Positions 1 through 12,610 are shown, counted from the stretch's first letter. The stretch: 64,000 bases of DNA from Cyathus striatus (GCA_025738555.1 JAOVFP010000011.1:2232001-2296000), one strand, 5' to 3'. Numbers and translations: made by a program. The notes: a model not told the origin generated them from the letters alone.

Positions 1-894
1 AGGTGGCTCATCATCCCGTATCTCAATATCAAGGTCTTCTTCCACTTCTGTGCGGGCCATGTGGTTACTAAAATCTTCGTTCAGGTCGGGATACTCTGAA
101 GCATCTAAAGCTCCCGATGAAATCATTTGCATAATTTCCCAGCGCTCTGGGGATGTAAGTCGCTTGGGAAAACGGACAGGTTCGGCAGCCACTTCGCCTT
201 TTGAGTGTAAAGGCACCGCATTTGCGCCGGACGAAGCGCAGGTCATATGTATATGCCCCGCCTCCATCTCTGCCTCTGACTTAATCCGTAAGTGAGGAGT
301 GCAATCATGACCTGTAACTTGATCCACGTCATTCATGGAGAGCGTTACTTGATTTCCAGCTACCCCCGGACCTTGCCCACGTGCTCTCCAACCATCTCTT
401 CTTTTATCAGTCCCGCGTCGCTGCCGTTTGGGTGATCTCTCTTCTTCTCCTTCAGTGCGTGGTCGCACTTTCCGGCAAGAAACAATATCCCCAAGTTTCT
501 GTAAGAATACGTCATGTGGAGCTGTGGGAGGAACGTCCTTGTCCTGTAGAGCAAGACCAGGAAATAGCCTGTGTTTCTTCTCTTGTTCCGTCAATTCATT
601 CTCACAGTCCATTGCTTTGGACTTTCTATGGGATTTTGGAGATTTCTTTTTATGTTTTGGATGTAGGCTTAGGATAAGGCGGTCAAGATTTTCGATGAAT
701 GAGTCGGGGAACTCAGCCCCGACTTCCATTAGCTTCGCTTTGAATGCAGGAATACTATGGTTTGCATGGTCATGGATGTTCATGACGAATTCTGCTAAAG
801 TTTTGTCGTTGATTCCAGTATGGTTGTCAATTTCCTGTGTGATTTTTGCGACAAGAGAAAGAAACTCGAGGTTGTAGAGATCAGCGTCCGCCAT
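1..894 (-). CDS. Prp22/DHX8-like spliceosomal DEAH helicase, N-terminal part, runs off left edge
   Basis: Reading from the ATG at 894-892, 298 codons stay open to base 1, so the gene continues outside the window. Residues 4-80 match the N-terminal helical domain of DHX8/Prp22 (LEFLSLVAKITQEIDNHTG, then GINDKTLAEFV). Residues 80-175 are basic and low complexity. Around 240-298 comes the linker before the helicase core (KRLTSPERWEIMQMISSGA, then acidic DIEIRDDEPP). Family members release mRNA from the post-catalytic spliceosome in the nucleus. Odd: only the last strand of the S1 RNA-binding domain remains (GNQVTLSMNDVDQ, about residues 181-192). It joins directly to the basic linker, so about 50-60 residues of S1 look deleted. 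There are no introns over 894 bp and CpG is still frequent. Family assignment is firm; whether it works is not. Confidence 0.85.
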   Translation of the reverse strand, partial: MADADLYNLEFLSLVAKITQEIDNHTGINDKTLAEFVMNIHDHANHSIPAFKAKLMEVGAEFPDSFIENLDRLILSLHPKHKKKSPKSHRKSKAMDCENELTEQEKKHRLFPGLALQDKDVPPTAPHDVFLQKLGDIVSCRKVRPRTEGEEERSPKRQRRGTDKRRDGWRARGQGPGVAGNQVTLSMNDVDQVTGHDCTPHLRIKSEAEMEAGHIHMTCASSGANAVPLHSKGEVAAEPVRFPKRLTSPERWEIMQMISSGALDASEYPDLNEDFSNHMARTEVEEDLDIEIRDDEPP

Positions 895-1055
895 GGGTGT
901 AGTGGTTTGGAGTGAAGATGAGGCGATCAATGGAATTGGCCGCAGTCTACGTCAGCAGAGTGAATTTCAATTTATTTACAGTCATGTATCTTTTAGTCAT
1001 CAAGAGTCACGACATGAATAGGTGAATGTGCCTGACTCGTTCTAAGTAACTACAC
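895..1055. other. Upstream region of the Prp22-like gene
   Basis: Short non-coding stretch between the start codon at 894 and the first small repeat. I see no clear TATA box. It probably holds the promoter and 5' leader, inferred from position only. Confidence 0.3.
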
Positions 1056-1262
1056 CAGTGGTTATCAATTTGATTGATCACTACCGCTAAGCTGTTGGGA
1101 CGTGCATTGGTTAGCGGGCGAGAAGTCAATGATTTTGTTTGCTATCATCTGGAGTACATTGGAAATCAATCAATCGTAGTATAGTGTTTAATGAGTTGAA
1201 ATCAATGCATATTCAATCGAAATCATTCAAAAATCATTAAGAGAAATCTTTGACAGCCACTG
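1056..1262. mobile_element. 207-bp MITE-like repeat with CAGTGG...CCACTG ends
   Basis: The left end reads CAGTGGTTATCAA and the reverse complement of the right end reads CAGTGGCTGTCAA, so the ends are inverted repeats. The following ATTTGATTGATCACT plus CTAAGCTGTT recurs at 1287-1330, 19,350-19,395 and 19,507-19,550. The interior is rich in AAATCA/AATCAAT words. No target duplication is visible. A short non-autonomous DNA transposon family is the best reading. Confidence 0.5.
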
Positions 1263-1283
1263 AAGCTTGAAGCTTGAAGGGCT

Positions 1284-1330
1284 GTCAAATTGATTGATCG
1301 CTACCTCTAAGCTGTTGGAGCGCGCAATGA
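1284..1330. repeat. Second head copy of the CAGTGG-type repeat
   Basis: GGCTGTCAAATTGATTGATC followed by CTAAGCTGTTGG matches the head of the repeat at 1056-1262, but no matching tail follows. It is probably a truncated copy. Confidence 0.45.
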
Positions 1331-1601
1331 TCGTAGTTCAAGGGGACACTTGCACTGGGCCAATAGGGACGGTAGCGACGTGGTTTTCGGGCCGTGAAGC
1401 GCTCATGCGTCACGGGCAGCTGGCACTTACTGGGGTCGTCTTTGTGAGTGTATTCGTTCATGACCTCTCGCTCGAGGCCACTGACACTCAATTTATTCTC
1501 GTTCTTAAAAACACAATTTATTCGCAGTGGCCAGATCGTGATCGCACTTCGGAACTGGCCGTGTGGATGGTACAAGGAGCGCAGAGAATTGAATGTTCCG
1601 C

Positions 1602-1688
1602 ATTCTTCCTCCTCCCTCCTGCACCAGGTGCCTTTCCTCTATATCTCTATTTTTCGGTGCTGATTCTTCCTCCTCCCTCCTGCACCAG
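1602..1688. repeat. Pyrimidine-rich direct duplication ending in CTCCTGCACCAG
   Basis: A 26-bp block ending CTCCCTCCTGCACCAG occurs at 1602-1627 and again at 1663-1688. The same arrangement, TCCTCCTGCRCCAG twice about 67 bp apart, occurs near 62,106-62,187 upstream of the gene at 62,282. The blocks resemble polypyrimidine tract plus splice acceptor, so both places may be copies of one 5' gene region. The homology is visible; the role is inferred. Confidence 0.45.
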
Positions 1689-2087
1689 CGCTCTGTCACC
1701 TTCGTGCCAGCGTTGTGTTTTCGTTACCCACCCTCCTCCCTTTCGTTCTCACTTTACTGTTTCCTTATCTTTTACGTCACATTTAGTTCCACCGGTAGCT
1801 TTTCCCCTGTGAATGCATATTTTCCCACTGGGTTTTTTTTTGCATGAGGGTTTTGATGCACCCGTGCTGATAGTGTAGTCTGTAGCCCATTTTTTTTCTT
1901 CAAATTTTTTTCTTCAATTCCGCCTATTTCTCGTTTTTTTGCCTTTTATTTACTTCATTTCTTACTCATCCGCTTTATCTCTATCTTCGTGTATATCGTA
2001 CATGGGGCTGTGTGTTAATGTAACCCTTTCTCCTGATTGGTTAGTGAGCGAGAGGCCAATGATTTCGTTTTGAAATTATTTGTAGTA

Positions 2088-3274
2088 TGTAGAAAAGGGC
2101 CTACAGATTTTGATGTTGCCCGGTTCTTGACGTTGCCCAAGTTGACGTTGCCGGGCGTTGCATTGACGTTGCCTGGCGTTGCAGTGGCGTTGCTTGCTGA
2201 GGTCTTGTGTTCGAGCCCCACTTGTGTACATGCTTAGTTAGTAATAAATACAATAAATTAGTAGGAGTTCACAAGATAAATGTACCTTACATTCATATAA
2301 TATATATTAGCACTTAATGAGAAATATGAGCCATGTATAACAGGGTATAACTTACAATCTCACAGTGAAATAAGTTGAAAATATGTATTTTTTCCTTTGT
2401 ACACAACATTTCTACTCTAGACAGCTTGTATGTTGTAAATACATGATATATAGAAATAAAAGTAAATATTTGGTAGAGATAAATGGACTCTACTCGTTTT
2501 TATACTAGTTGTAGAAATTGTTGAAAATAGGATTTTGACGTTGCCTGGCATTGCTGTGACGTTGCATGACGTTGCTGTGATGTTGCCGAATGGCATTGCC
2601 ATGACGTTGCCGTGGCGTTGCTTGACGTTGCCTTTGGCATTGCTGGAGGTTCAATGTTTCCCACGCCCTCCGCTTCCCATTTATATTTGTACACAATATT
2701 GATCCCATCTATCACTCCATCAAGTACCCTTCCTCATCGCCACGGCAACACATCACACTTGTCATCATGCTCAACAGTGAGCAAGTATTGTCTTATTTTC
2801 TAGGTCAATTCTTTATCATTTTCTTCGATTATTTTTGCATTATCCAATATATATTATGATATATGTACTAAACAATATTTCACTATTTAATGAAGGGGAT
2901 AAAGCTATTCAACATGTGAATCAGAGACAGTTTTAAATAATCTTCTACTGTAATATGTTCCATCCTTGGTGAAATAGGTAATAATATGTTGTATTATAAA
3001 TAGTAGACTCTGTTTTCGATTAAGAGAAAAGTAATAAAAGTATAAAAAGTGAGAGCAGAGGTGTGGGAAATAATGAGTGGGAGGTGGGCAATGGTGATAT
3101 GCATGTGAAAATGCAAAGGGAAGGGTGGGAGAATTGATTAGTGAGGGTGTGATTGATCACAGGCTGATGTGGCATTGCCTGGCATTGCCATGACGTTGCT
3201 GGCGTTGCGTGACGTTGCCTCACTGGCAACGTCAAAATATGGGCAATGTCAAAATCTAGTAGCCCTGTAGAAAA
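2088..3274. mobile_element. 1,169-bp TIR element with 9-bp target duplication, Mutator-like by size
   Basis: The element spans 2097-3265 and is flanked by an exact 9-bp repeat TGTAGAAAA at 2088-2096 and 3266-3274. Ends are GGGCCTACAGATTTTGA on the left and GGGCTACTAGATTTTGA on the reverse complement of the right. Just inside each end, and again at about 2535-2650, lie clusters of GACGTTGCC/GCGTTGC words. No transposase is encoded. A 9-bp duplication fits Mutator-like (MULE) insertion. It sits inside an older dispersed repeat whose two halves are at about 2030-2087 and 3275-3360. Confidence 0.75.
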
Positions 3275-3464
3275 TAATTCAATTGTAGTTTAGTATTTAG
3301 TTAGCCGAGATCAGTGCATATTTGGTCGAGATCGTTCAAATATCATTGAGAGCAATCAATAAAATAACTACAAACCCACTAGATACCAAACGAAACAGTA
3401 AGGTAGTTAACTAAATGTATATAGCATTGTCACTGCCTACTACACTACAACTAACACTTTAACT

Positions 3465-3650
3465 TTATGCATCATAACTTTCCAATTGATGAAATTCAAT
3501 GTACTGCACCACTTTCTTTTGAATTTTCAACTTGCCGCCACTTTCTCAGTTCATCCAAGCTCTACTTTGGTTTTTTTTTTTTTCACCCACACTACTTTCT
3601 GGAACTTGAGTCCACCCAGCACACTTTGTTTACTGCCAGATTGCTCCAAC
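3465..3650 (+). repeat. CpG-decayed relic of the repeat at 12,470-12,610
   Basis: This stretch matches the reverse complement of 12,470-12,610 (CAACTTGCCGCCA, TTTCTCAGTTCATCCA, CTACTTTGGTTTTT). Where the other copy has CpG this one often has TpG or CpA, for example GTACCGCGCCAC there against GTACTGCACCAC here. It is a useful record of the mutation direction. Confidence 0.6.
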
Positions 3651-3659
3651 TTTCTGGTT

Positions 3660-6600
3660 AGTCTAGTCATCTTTGATCAAAATCAATATAAACGAGTTTA
3701 AATTAACTACTTGGAATTGTCGACTTTGTTGACCAAAACCTTGCTTGCAGTTATTAGAATAAGCGGTTAATGTATAATTTACATAATAGGCAGTATGCCT
3801 TGCACTGTCGCACACATTACAGTGGACACTGGAAATTAATATACATTAAAACCGATCTGGACATCATGAATGGAGCCAGGGGAACAATACTTAGTTGATA
3901 TAATCCTTCATTCAGACTAACCAACAACAAACATAATGACATGAGCATACTATATTACAGATCCTATGTCAGAAAATATATTGGCCTTGTATCAACCTGA
4001 GATCAATGATAGACTACCATGCCTGTCGGGTTGTCCCTCAGCACTCAGCATTGATTCTCCCATGGGCCATCGATGCAAGTCAGGTAAGTATGGGTTGCAA
4101 TCAATCCCACTAATTATAATATCCATCTTCGCATCTAAGCCCACTTCAACAATATAATCAAATGGGCAGGTACTTATAAGTACTAGGTAGTTACCTCTAT
4201 GATTCTGAATCAAAATTGTGTTCATTTACATTTAGTGTTTGGATGAGATGATGAGATGGAGTAGAAGTAGAGTGTTTGATAGCTGCATTCGAGTCGGATG
4301 CACAGTGGTCAAAAACTTCTAAGTGAACAGGTGTGAGATAAGAAACCAAATTTAATCCCCCTTTATATTTGCAAATTTAGCACAAGTAAACAGATACAGT
4401 AAAACCTGAGTATGAGGTACAAGACATTGAGGGAAGAAACATAAGTCAGCTGGAAGAGCCATACAACACCTTGAGATGAACATTCACAACAATAGGAAGG
4501 AGTCATGCCTGCTCTACACAGTGCTTCATTCTCCACATCTGCAGAAGCATTCACAAGGTGTTCTGTCAACTCTAATGAATATCAAGGATACTTAGTGTCA
4601 AGAGTCTCTTCACCCATCTGGAGGATAAGTTACGAGAAAAGGGATAGGAGGGACGAGCCAGCTGGCTGGAAAAGATAATGGAGAAAGAGCAGAGAAAGTA
4701 ACAAAAAGGTAGGGGCTGGAAAGAATGATGAAGAAGAGGAGGAAGAGGAAGAAATGCACAACACTCATTCACACATAGCATTTCCCCCTCTTGCTTCGTC
4801 ACAGCCACATTGAGCTCAACATCAACCTTCCTTTCAGCACCAGATATCATTCCTGCATCACATCAACCCACATAAATGATGATCCCTCCTTCAAGCATAA
4901 TCTCTGGGCCCACCACTCACCACAAGCAGAAATTCAGCTTTAACCCAACAGTAAATTCTACTACTTTCATGGGAAGATTGTCTGGGGACAATAGCCTTGA
5001 CCAAGTGCCTACAAGCATAGGTACAGCAGTGTAGAACTTACGATGACATTGAGTTATCCTCAGTGAATACTATGATGATCTTGTATCTCCAGGTGCAAAT
5101 CAATTTGAGAGAGCATCATCTTGGATATGCCAGTTGTATATACTGCTAACATGTGGAGTAGGTCAAGGATATAGGGGCAGATAAGGTTGAAGGACCAGTG
5201 AATGTCTCGAGCTTTTGGTGTGAGGGAAAGATACAGGTCACTGAAAGGAATAGGGATGAGTGGATGACAATCAGTTAAAACGGACTGAAAGCTAATGAAG
5301 AAGAATGACGAGCAGACTTACCCAATGTGGTGCACATTGTAACTTTCTCTACAATGGAATCTATCATGGTCCTGATGAAAGGGGGCCCTGTCTCCCAAGT
5401 GTCTCCCTCCACCCTTATAACAACAGCTGATCAGTGTAGTCCCAGTAGTATGGCTTCACCACAGTTGGTTCATATCAAAGCTCCATGTGCCAACATGGTA
5501 CTAGTAGTAGGACACTTGTGACCTGGGAGGTACATCAGTATTAGCAAGATTTAAAGGTGGAGAGTATTACAAGGGACATTACCTTCATATTATTATAGAT
5601 TAGTATGACAGGGTAAGGAAGCTACTTACTGTGAGTTCACTATGGTGTGAGGACAACACTATGTGCTGACTTGGACAAGTCAATGGCAGCCAAAGATGGG
5701 GTGAAGCAAGAGTGAAGAGATTAGAAGATGTTAAAGATATAAATCACATCACTGTGAGAGAGGGCACAAGTGGACCATGTGGAAGTGTGCATTGTGCAGT
5801 GTGAACAGACAAGGACTCAGAATAAATCAAGAGCATGTGACTGTGAGAGAGTGCACGTGAATGTTGAAAAGTGAAACCCATTTTAACCCGGACAGAATAC
5901 CTTGCAAGCAAGGTGATTCTAACAGTTTACATAGTAGTGTCACATGCCGACAAAGACAGAGGCCATCAGTAAGTCAGTGAGAAACTCACTAATAATTATG
6001 TGCCTTACAATCAGATGCTCAAATTACTCCAGCTCAGAAGCAATTATGACACATTAGGAGCTCATAGCAACTGTGGTATGTCATCACGATTGGCTCCCAA
6101 CAATATAAGGTGCTCACTACTTCCCACTACTTTACATTAAGATCATATTACATCATAACATACTATAATTAATATCACAGTATCAGGATCATGTCATTAT
6201 GAGCAGTACATGAGCATGTTTGAGTCTGAGCATCACATAATTCTGAGATTAGGATTATAATTGTCCAAAATACATGCACAGAGTGCTCAGGTTGTCAATT
6301 ATTTTCTAGAATACACATATTTCTGTTGCTAGGTCTAAGATCTAAGGCCTAAGGTCCAGCTATAATGTATTGTTGCCTCTGATATGTTGCAACACGAGTA
6401 TATTAGTAGTCAGAAGTCCCCATATCCATGCCTGCTATGTATGACATCACCAACTCCAAATATGCCAAGGATTTCAAAAGGCATGCCCTAGCGTGTGCAC
6501 TCAGACTCGGGAGTCAGAGCCCCATGACACCTTACAGCTCCATTACCCAGAGTATTTGTAAGAGCACTCCACATCTGAAAGCATATAAGCAGGCAGAATT

Positions 6601-9600
6601 CTACTGCATTGAAAGCACCACCCCCACTTGAGCCCCAATTTTTAAATCTTGTAAGTACCTTTCAATTTGCACATAATCCCTTTAATTGGCCCCATATCTC
6701 AACCACTACATGCTGGCTACTTAAACTATCCCAGCAGTCCTTACTGTCATTACATGATAGATTACAACATTGTTACATACCATTTGTATATGTAGTATTC
6801 AAACAATAAAATAAAATTTAATGTCCTAATGAACCAGTATTGTTAAGTTCACAACTACATAGTATTGATATCTATAAATCCACCATAGTTACAAGTTCCA
6901 TATAACTACATAATAAAACATAATTCTATGCAATGCTAGGTAAACTTACAACATATATGTAACCATAGGCTGAATTGTGATTCACCATCCAGAATCATAA
7001 AGTTGAGGGTAACTCAAGATTCATTAAGATCAATTATGAGATGGTCATGATATTATGGTAGATCATGTTAATTACGGTGCATTGTGATGGGTTATAACCA
7101 CTCATGAGTTGGTCCAAAATTTAGTGATGCAACCTGCAATGACAACAACAAATGCCTAGCTCAAATCTGCAGATGAAGGACAAAAATGAAGAAAAACTGA
7201 AGAGATGTGATGAATTACACTGCCAGTGCCTGATCCACTCCCCTGCCACCACATCCAAAATGCACTGAACAACCACAACCACCACAGTGTTATGTATACT
7301 TAGCTACATTTGTGTGCTCATGGTTTTTCATCTATAAATTCTATCTCTGTCTACTACATTTTACAAAATTCATTACAAAACCTATATATTTTCCAATCTC
7401 TCGTAGCTGTACAAACTACTCATTTTATTTCTATCTTGGTTTACCTTCAGAACAACAGAAGTAACCTAAGCAAGTAAGTATTTACACAGCTAAAGGCTAC
7501 TCCTGCCATAAAAGGCTATAAACCAACTCGGTTATGTTGACCAAGAAGGCCCTGGAAGCAGTACCTTCTCAAGCCCTGTAGAATACATAGGACTACACAA
7601 GAACAATCTAGATATATTAGTACTACAAGGTATATAGCTCATTGTGTAGATAGGAAAAACAACCTTTTACTACCTTTCAACTCAGTGTGAACTGTAAGAA
7701 TCCAGCACTCGACTTAAGGCTTCACACTAAGTCTCATATCATTGCTAAAAAGGGTACATAGTATTTCATACCTATCTACTCACTACAAACATACTACATA
7801 AGTTAGTATTGTCGATTGCTGAATATCAGTGGATAGTCCAATCAGCAGTAGCCCGTGACATACTTGATCTCATGCTTCAAGAACTCAACCCTTACTGAAC
7901 ATACTAAGCATTCTTGCATTCAGACACATTATTACTCAAATCTACACTAAACTACAGGGTATGTTCTGATTTGAAATCACTTTGCTAAACCTTTGTGTAT
8001 TCACAGGAATACACCAATGTCAAGTTCTTGTGAGCCATAACACACAGGATATGCCAAACCCCAAGAAAGACAAAAACACATGTGTGAATCCCGACAACGA
8101 CAACAGCATGATGCCTATATGACACCTCAACCAACCCAAGCTCAAAAAAATTCTTAGCAGCCAGCCACATACATACTCATCTGCATGGAATTATACAGCC
8201 TCATATCTGTAGCTTCCTCCTAAGACTGGACAGTTTCAGTGATGGCGACTTAAAAGCATGAAAAGATGGAGGGCGGAGGTTGAACATAGGGACATGGAGC
8301 ATTACAATCCAACATAGCTGGGCAACAATGGTAAAGTTCAAACCAGAATCCTGTCAGATGAATACCGTTTAGAATAAACTAGGTCAGTACTTGGTGGGAG
8401 AAGTTGTAATTGACCATGAACCTATGAGAACAGAGGACCTGGAACCAACTAGAACAATTCACTTGTTTTGGACAACCCCATGAACCAAAGTGGAAATGGA
8501 GGGACTAGAAGATGTATCAAAATAAGAACATGAGCCTGGAGGACTGCTCAGAGGCATGTATAGTCCTATAGTGAATTGATCATAGTGCAGTATAGTAGCA
8601 AAAATAATAAAGCGTAGATGAAGCCCACTACAGAGTGTCTTTGAGGCTTGGCTAGGACTGCTGGCAGTGGCAGTAGAAGTTGAAATGAAGACAAGCCAAC
8701 ACCAAGTGCTGGCAAAGTTTGGCAAGTTGCAACAGAGGCTGCTGCCAAACAACATGTATTAATACATACACAAGAGTACATATTTGTGTACAGTGATGTG
8801 TCCCCTGTTACTATTCGATTCACAGATCTGGTCCAAATATGGAAATTGCTGATGCCAGCGAAACCCGGGAACACGCTGGTTCATTCTCACAACTGAACCA
8901 AGTGTTTGGCATTGGCCTCCCATTGTTTGGCTGCATGCCGCCTTGTGTGTGTGAGAGAAAGGTGCCCTTGAGGAGCACCACAGTAGGCATTGTGCTAATG
9001 GCATCCTGAATGCACAAGTAAATATTTTCCAGTATTTTATGGGAGGCGTGATATAGCTAGATTCATGTAAAATTAAGATAAATGGAATAAAAATGCGATA
9101 TTAAATGTAGAACCACTGGTTTTTAACTGTGTTCAATATACTTACCAGTAAGCATGAAGTTTTTGGTCTCATCTTGATTAACATCCCATGCTTGTTGAAT
9201 ATGATTTAAGTAATATAGTAATGTACACTGATTCTATGTAATGTTGGAAGTTGTGCAACTTGTAGCACCAAATGTCAAATGAAATTTATATAATAGTAGA
9301 AATACAGTGTTTTTATGACTATTTAAATGTGCCCCAGTACGAAATAAGAGCCTAAATAATGTGTGATAATCACTGGAAAGATTTGCAAAGGAAAAAGAAT
9401 ACAGGTGACCAGAAAGGTTAGAGATGAAATACTTACAATATTTAAATGATACTTGCTACAGCTGAAGGAAAATATTAATAATTGACACGATAGTACACCA
9501 AAAATCACCAAGGAATGCGGACTAAAACATACATAACTGAGCAATGGTTTCATGGCAAAAGAAGGTGTGTGACAGAAAGGAATAACGTGATAATAATGTT

Positions 9601-9620
9601 GATCTAAGCGCATAAAGGTT
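3660..9620. other. CpG-poor stretch with no gene recognised
   Basis: About 6 kb of AT-rich, strongly CpG-depleted sequence. Reading frames are short (under about 105 codons) and none resembles a protein family I recognise. No clear terminal repeats or tandem arrays stand out. It may be old, fully decayed transposon or gene sequence, but I cannot show that. Confidence 0.4.
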
Positions 9621-10685
9621 TCACCACAGTGTGCCTCACGATATTATGTTCCTTTTTATTTCTCTTTATTCATATGTTTACCTTTCTCCATTTTACTTAC
9701 TGTACGCCCCAGTGGCACTCTTGGACAATATATATAGACATTAGATATGTCATTACACCTCAGCCTCAGTACTCAGTCGTTGTATTCATACATTGCACTG
9801 AGGTGAGATATCTTACTTACCGTTCCTCTGTAACTCTTACTTACCTGACACATAGATATAATATTTAACTACTCTCCTCGTGTGTATAGACTAAACTTGT
9901 AGATATCTATTTCTACAAATAACAACATAAACTTAAGATAACTGACGCACACAGGGCCACAAATTTACATTAGTAATACTTAAGTAACAATAATATTGGC
10001 TAACCGCGCAAATTGGCTCACGAAATGATGAATAAACGCCCAGCTAGGCGTGCGGGTTGACAGCGAAATGAGCCGTGAGAATACATATGTCCCTGAGAGA
10101 TCCAATCGGATAGTACAGTCGCTTGCAAAAATAACTGCAGTCACGATTTTGCTGTACTGATCTGTATATATTTACTGATGGCTAACAACAACCAAACTGT
10201 GATACTCGCCTATGTGTCAACGCGTCATTGCAACGAGCCATCCCTGAGGCAGGATCGCTTGCACGCATTGTCGATGGGGCCGTTGTCTCCTCTTGGTCTC
10301 CTCCCCCGGACTCAAGCTATCTTCATTTCCTCTAGATTTATTTTCATGAAATCGCGACCTTGTAGGTCAAGGTCTGGTCCGCTCTGGTAAGACCCTATTT
10401 CAACAATATTGGCTCTTTTTTTTTAAAAAAATCCATAGATATTCGCGTACCTCGAGAAATTGTGCTTTAATACTGGTGGAACATCGAAAACGATATCTTT
10501 CACTGCAGAGGAGACGAGAACGTTTTTGAGCAAGAGAAAATCGATGGGGCTAGAAGAAATGTGAAGAAATTTAAAGAGCTATGTGTCAATCTGTTGCTTA
10601 TGGACATGGCATTCACTCCTAGGCATCGCTCTGCCTCTCCAGCATCTGGTGTACTACTAGTGCATGTACTCCCTCGTGTTGACTA
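9621..10685. other. Intergenic, CpG returns; possible unrecognised exon remnants
   Basis: CpG becomes frequent again from about 9,950. On the minus strand around 10,560-10,450 a stretch reading VKDIVFDVPPVLKHNFSR ends at a GTACGCG that could be a splice donor. A second plausible coding piece lies at about 10,385-10,320. I do not recognise either, and neither is backed by a full gene model. Confidence 0.25.
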
Positions 10686-10689
10686 TAAG

Positions 10690-11270
10690 AGGTTGAATCC
10701 AACTTCAGAAGATTTATTATCCAGTGCAATAATACCATCACAAGATAGTGCTAAGAGGACAAAAATCGTTGTCCACATATAAATGCCGGTCTACGTACAC
10801 ATACTTGACCCAATGTGCTCCAGTTGGTATTTCGTTGATTTGTGTGGTCATCTATGGCAGCTCCATCAATCCAAATGAAATACTCCATAGGTATTTTCCC
10901 ATTTACAGCCTGCCATGTAGCACGGAGCTCCTCATTTCATTCAAGGGCAGAGGCAGCAACATTCTTGTGTGATATGGAAAGGTGACACAGAGCTCGAGAT
11001 ATAGTTGTGACTGTTACCTCAATGTTACGCTCTGTTTCAAGCTTTTCCTGTAGTTCATCGAGATAAATGGCCGTATTTTCGCTGATAAGTGAAGCCAAAT
11101 AGCTCATCACTTGTATCAAGTGCACATGATCTCCTTGCTTGCTAGCATAGGGATTAGGCACTTACCCAAATCCATGGTGAAGGCGAAACACCGTATAAAC
11201 TGTACACTCTGAGCACCCAGCAATTTCGTTCTCAGAGTTCAGTGGAGAGATGTGGAGGCATTAGGAGCAA
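10690..11270 (-). pseudogene. Tc1/mariner-type (IS630 superfamily) transposase relic
   Basis: Read on the minus strand from about 11,270. A helix-turn-helix remnant (IAGCSECTVYTVFRLHHGFG) is followed by YLASLISENTAIYLDELQEK and TISRALCHLSISHKNVAASA. Then comes the first catalytic aspartate region EYFIWIDGAAIDDHTNQRN of the DDE_3 domain. Defects are a TAA in the N-terminal part, a TGA at 10,939-10,937 where relatives have arginine in LERNEELR, and a one-base frameshift before LALSCDGIIALD. The C-terminal catalytic part is missing. No terminal repeats were found. R-to-C and R-to-TGA changes fit CpG decay. Confidence 0.8.
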
Positions 11271-11279
11271 AGGTTCATA

Positions 11280-12465
11280 TCAATCTTTCGGATTCGACGT
11301 TTCAAACAATCAGTCTCGCCTATCGGTAATCTTATCTCAAATAGCGTGACAACGTCACAGTTTGTACATGCTGCCACACATACTTAACATACACGAACAA
11401 ATAAGTTTTCGACAAATTGACACTGCAGTTTCTAATGCAAGTGACTGTAACAGGGGACTACAAACTCATTTGTGTACACCTGAACCCACGTGCGTAATAT
11501 TATTTATCTCACACGGTACATGTATTCACGTGTTCAGGGTAGCACCGGCAATTCTGAGTTCCAATCCAAGTTCAACTCTGTTGCTTCAATACCGCTTGAC
11601 ACGCAACGTCGAACATCGACACTCTATCCTATTGCCCTACATCGGACACTATCTTCCCCATTTCTGTTGTGCTCTCTCTCTACTTACCAACTCCTCGAAG
11701 TCATAACATCATATTCTTTCCCCGGAATGCTACTGTCAAATAGGCAAACTCTCGACTCTTTATTTCATTCTTTCGACATAATGTGTGGTGGATGCTTATC
11801 AGACTGCAGGGATACTGAGGGGTGCTGGGTACAAAGTGCGTGTATATGTGAAAGTTTCCGTTTCTTTTACACCATTTGCTTATGCATGTGAATCCATTTG
11901 TCCACCAGGGTAATCAATGATGCTATGTGGTAGTCTTCCAGCATATGTCGTCTCGGGCTCTCTCAAGTCTTTACGACTTCTCGATGCTCTCACAAACAAA
12001 GTGTGCGTTTTCTCGCCCTCATGCATACCGTATATCCAGATCATGTGGCGCCCCCTTCCTACGTGGTACCCTTCTGGCCTTCTGAGAAAAGCTTTAGTCA
12101 TATGCCTCCTCTGGCCTCTTATACAGGGTGTGAGAGAGGAGCCGCTCAGTGAAGTGTTACATCTCATCCAGGCTCCGCTTCTACAGCTTGACCCCCCCGC
12201 TTATCTACCATATCAACGCATCATTTCGCAGCACTCAGTCGATCGTACCGCTTACAGTCGTCCGACGGATTGCCGACGTAGTGTTTACTCCTGTCTCCTA
12301 CGTAGCGCATTCTACTTGTACTCCCTCGTTCATACCACCTTGAGTCAAAAATAATTATTTTATACAATTAAGAGTGACTGTAGACTAGTATTATTTCTAA
12401 TAGCATATAATATATTTCATTTTGACTTAATAATTGTTGATATTTCTAGAGCACTTTAGCTATCT
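11280..12465. other. CpG-containing intergenic stretch, nothing recognised
   Basis: About 1.2 kb with moderate CpG. Open frames on both strands (for example 11,917-12,354 plus and 11,880-12,167 minus) overlap each other and match no family I know. The stretch around 12,180-12,360 has short CGCTAC/CTCCCTC-type motifs that recur near 12,600-12,780 and 18,430-18,600. Confidence 0.3.
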
Positions 12466-12469
12466 GGCT

Positions 12470-12610
12470 AAAAAGTGGCGCGGTACAAAAAAAAACCAAA
12501 GTAGCGCGTGGATGAACTGAGAAATTGGCGGCAAGTTGAGGAAAAGTCAAGAGAAAGTGGCGCGGTACTAACGAAAAGTAGCGCTAAGTAATGCCCCCAA
12601 AAGTGGGCGC
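12470..12610 (-). repeat. CpG-rich copy of a dispersed repeat
   Basis: Its reverse complement contains GTACCGCGCCAC, CAACTTGCCGCCA and TTCATCCACGCGCTACTTTG. It is the less decayed relative of the sequence at 3,465-3,650 and lies just outside the left 1.34-kb inverted arm. Confidence 0.55.
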
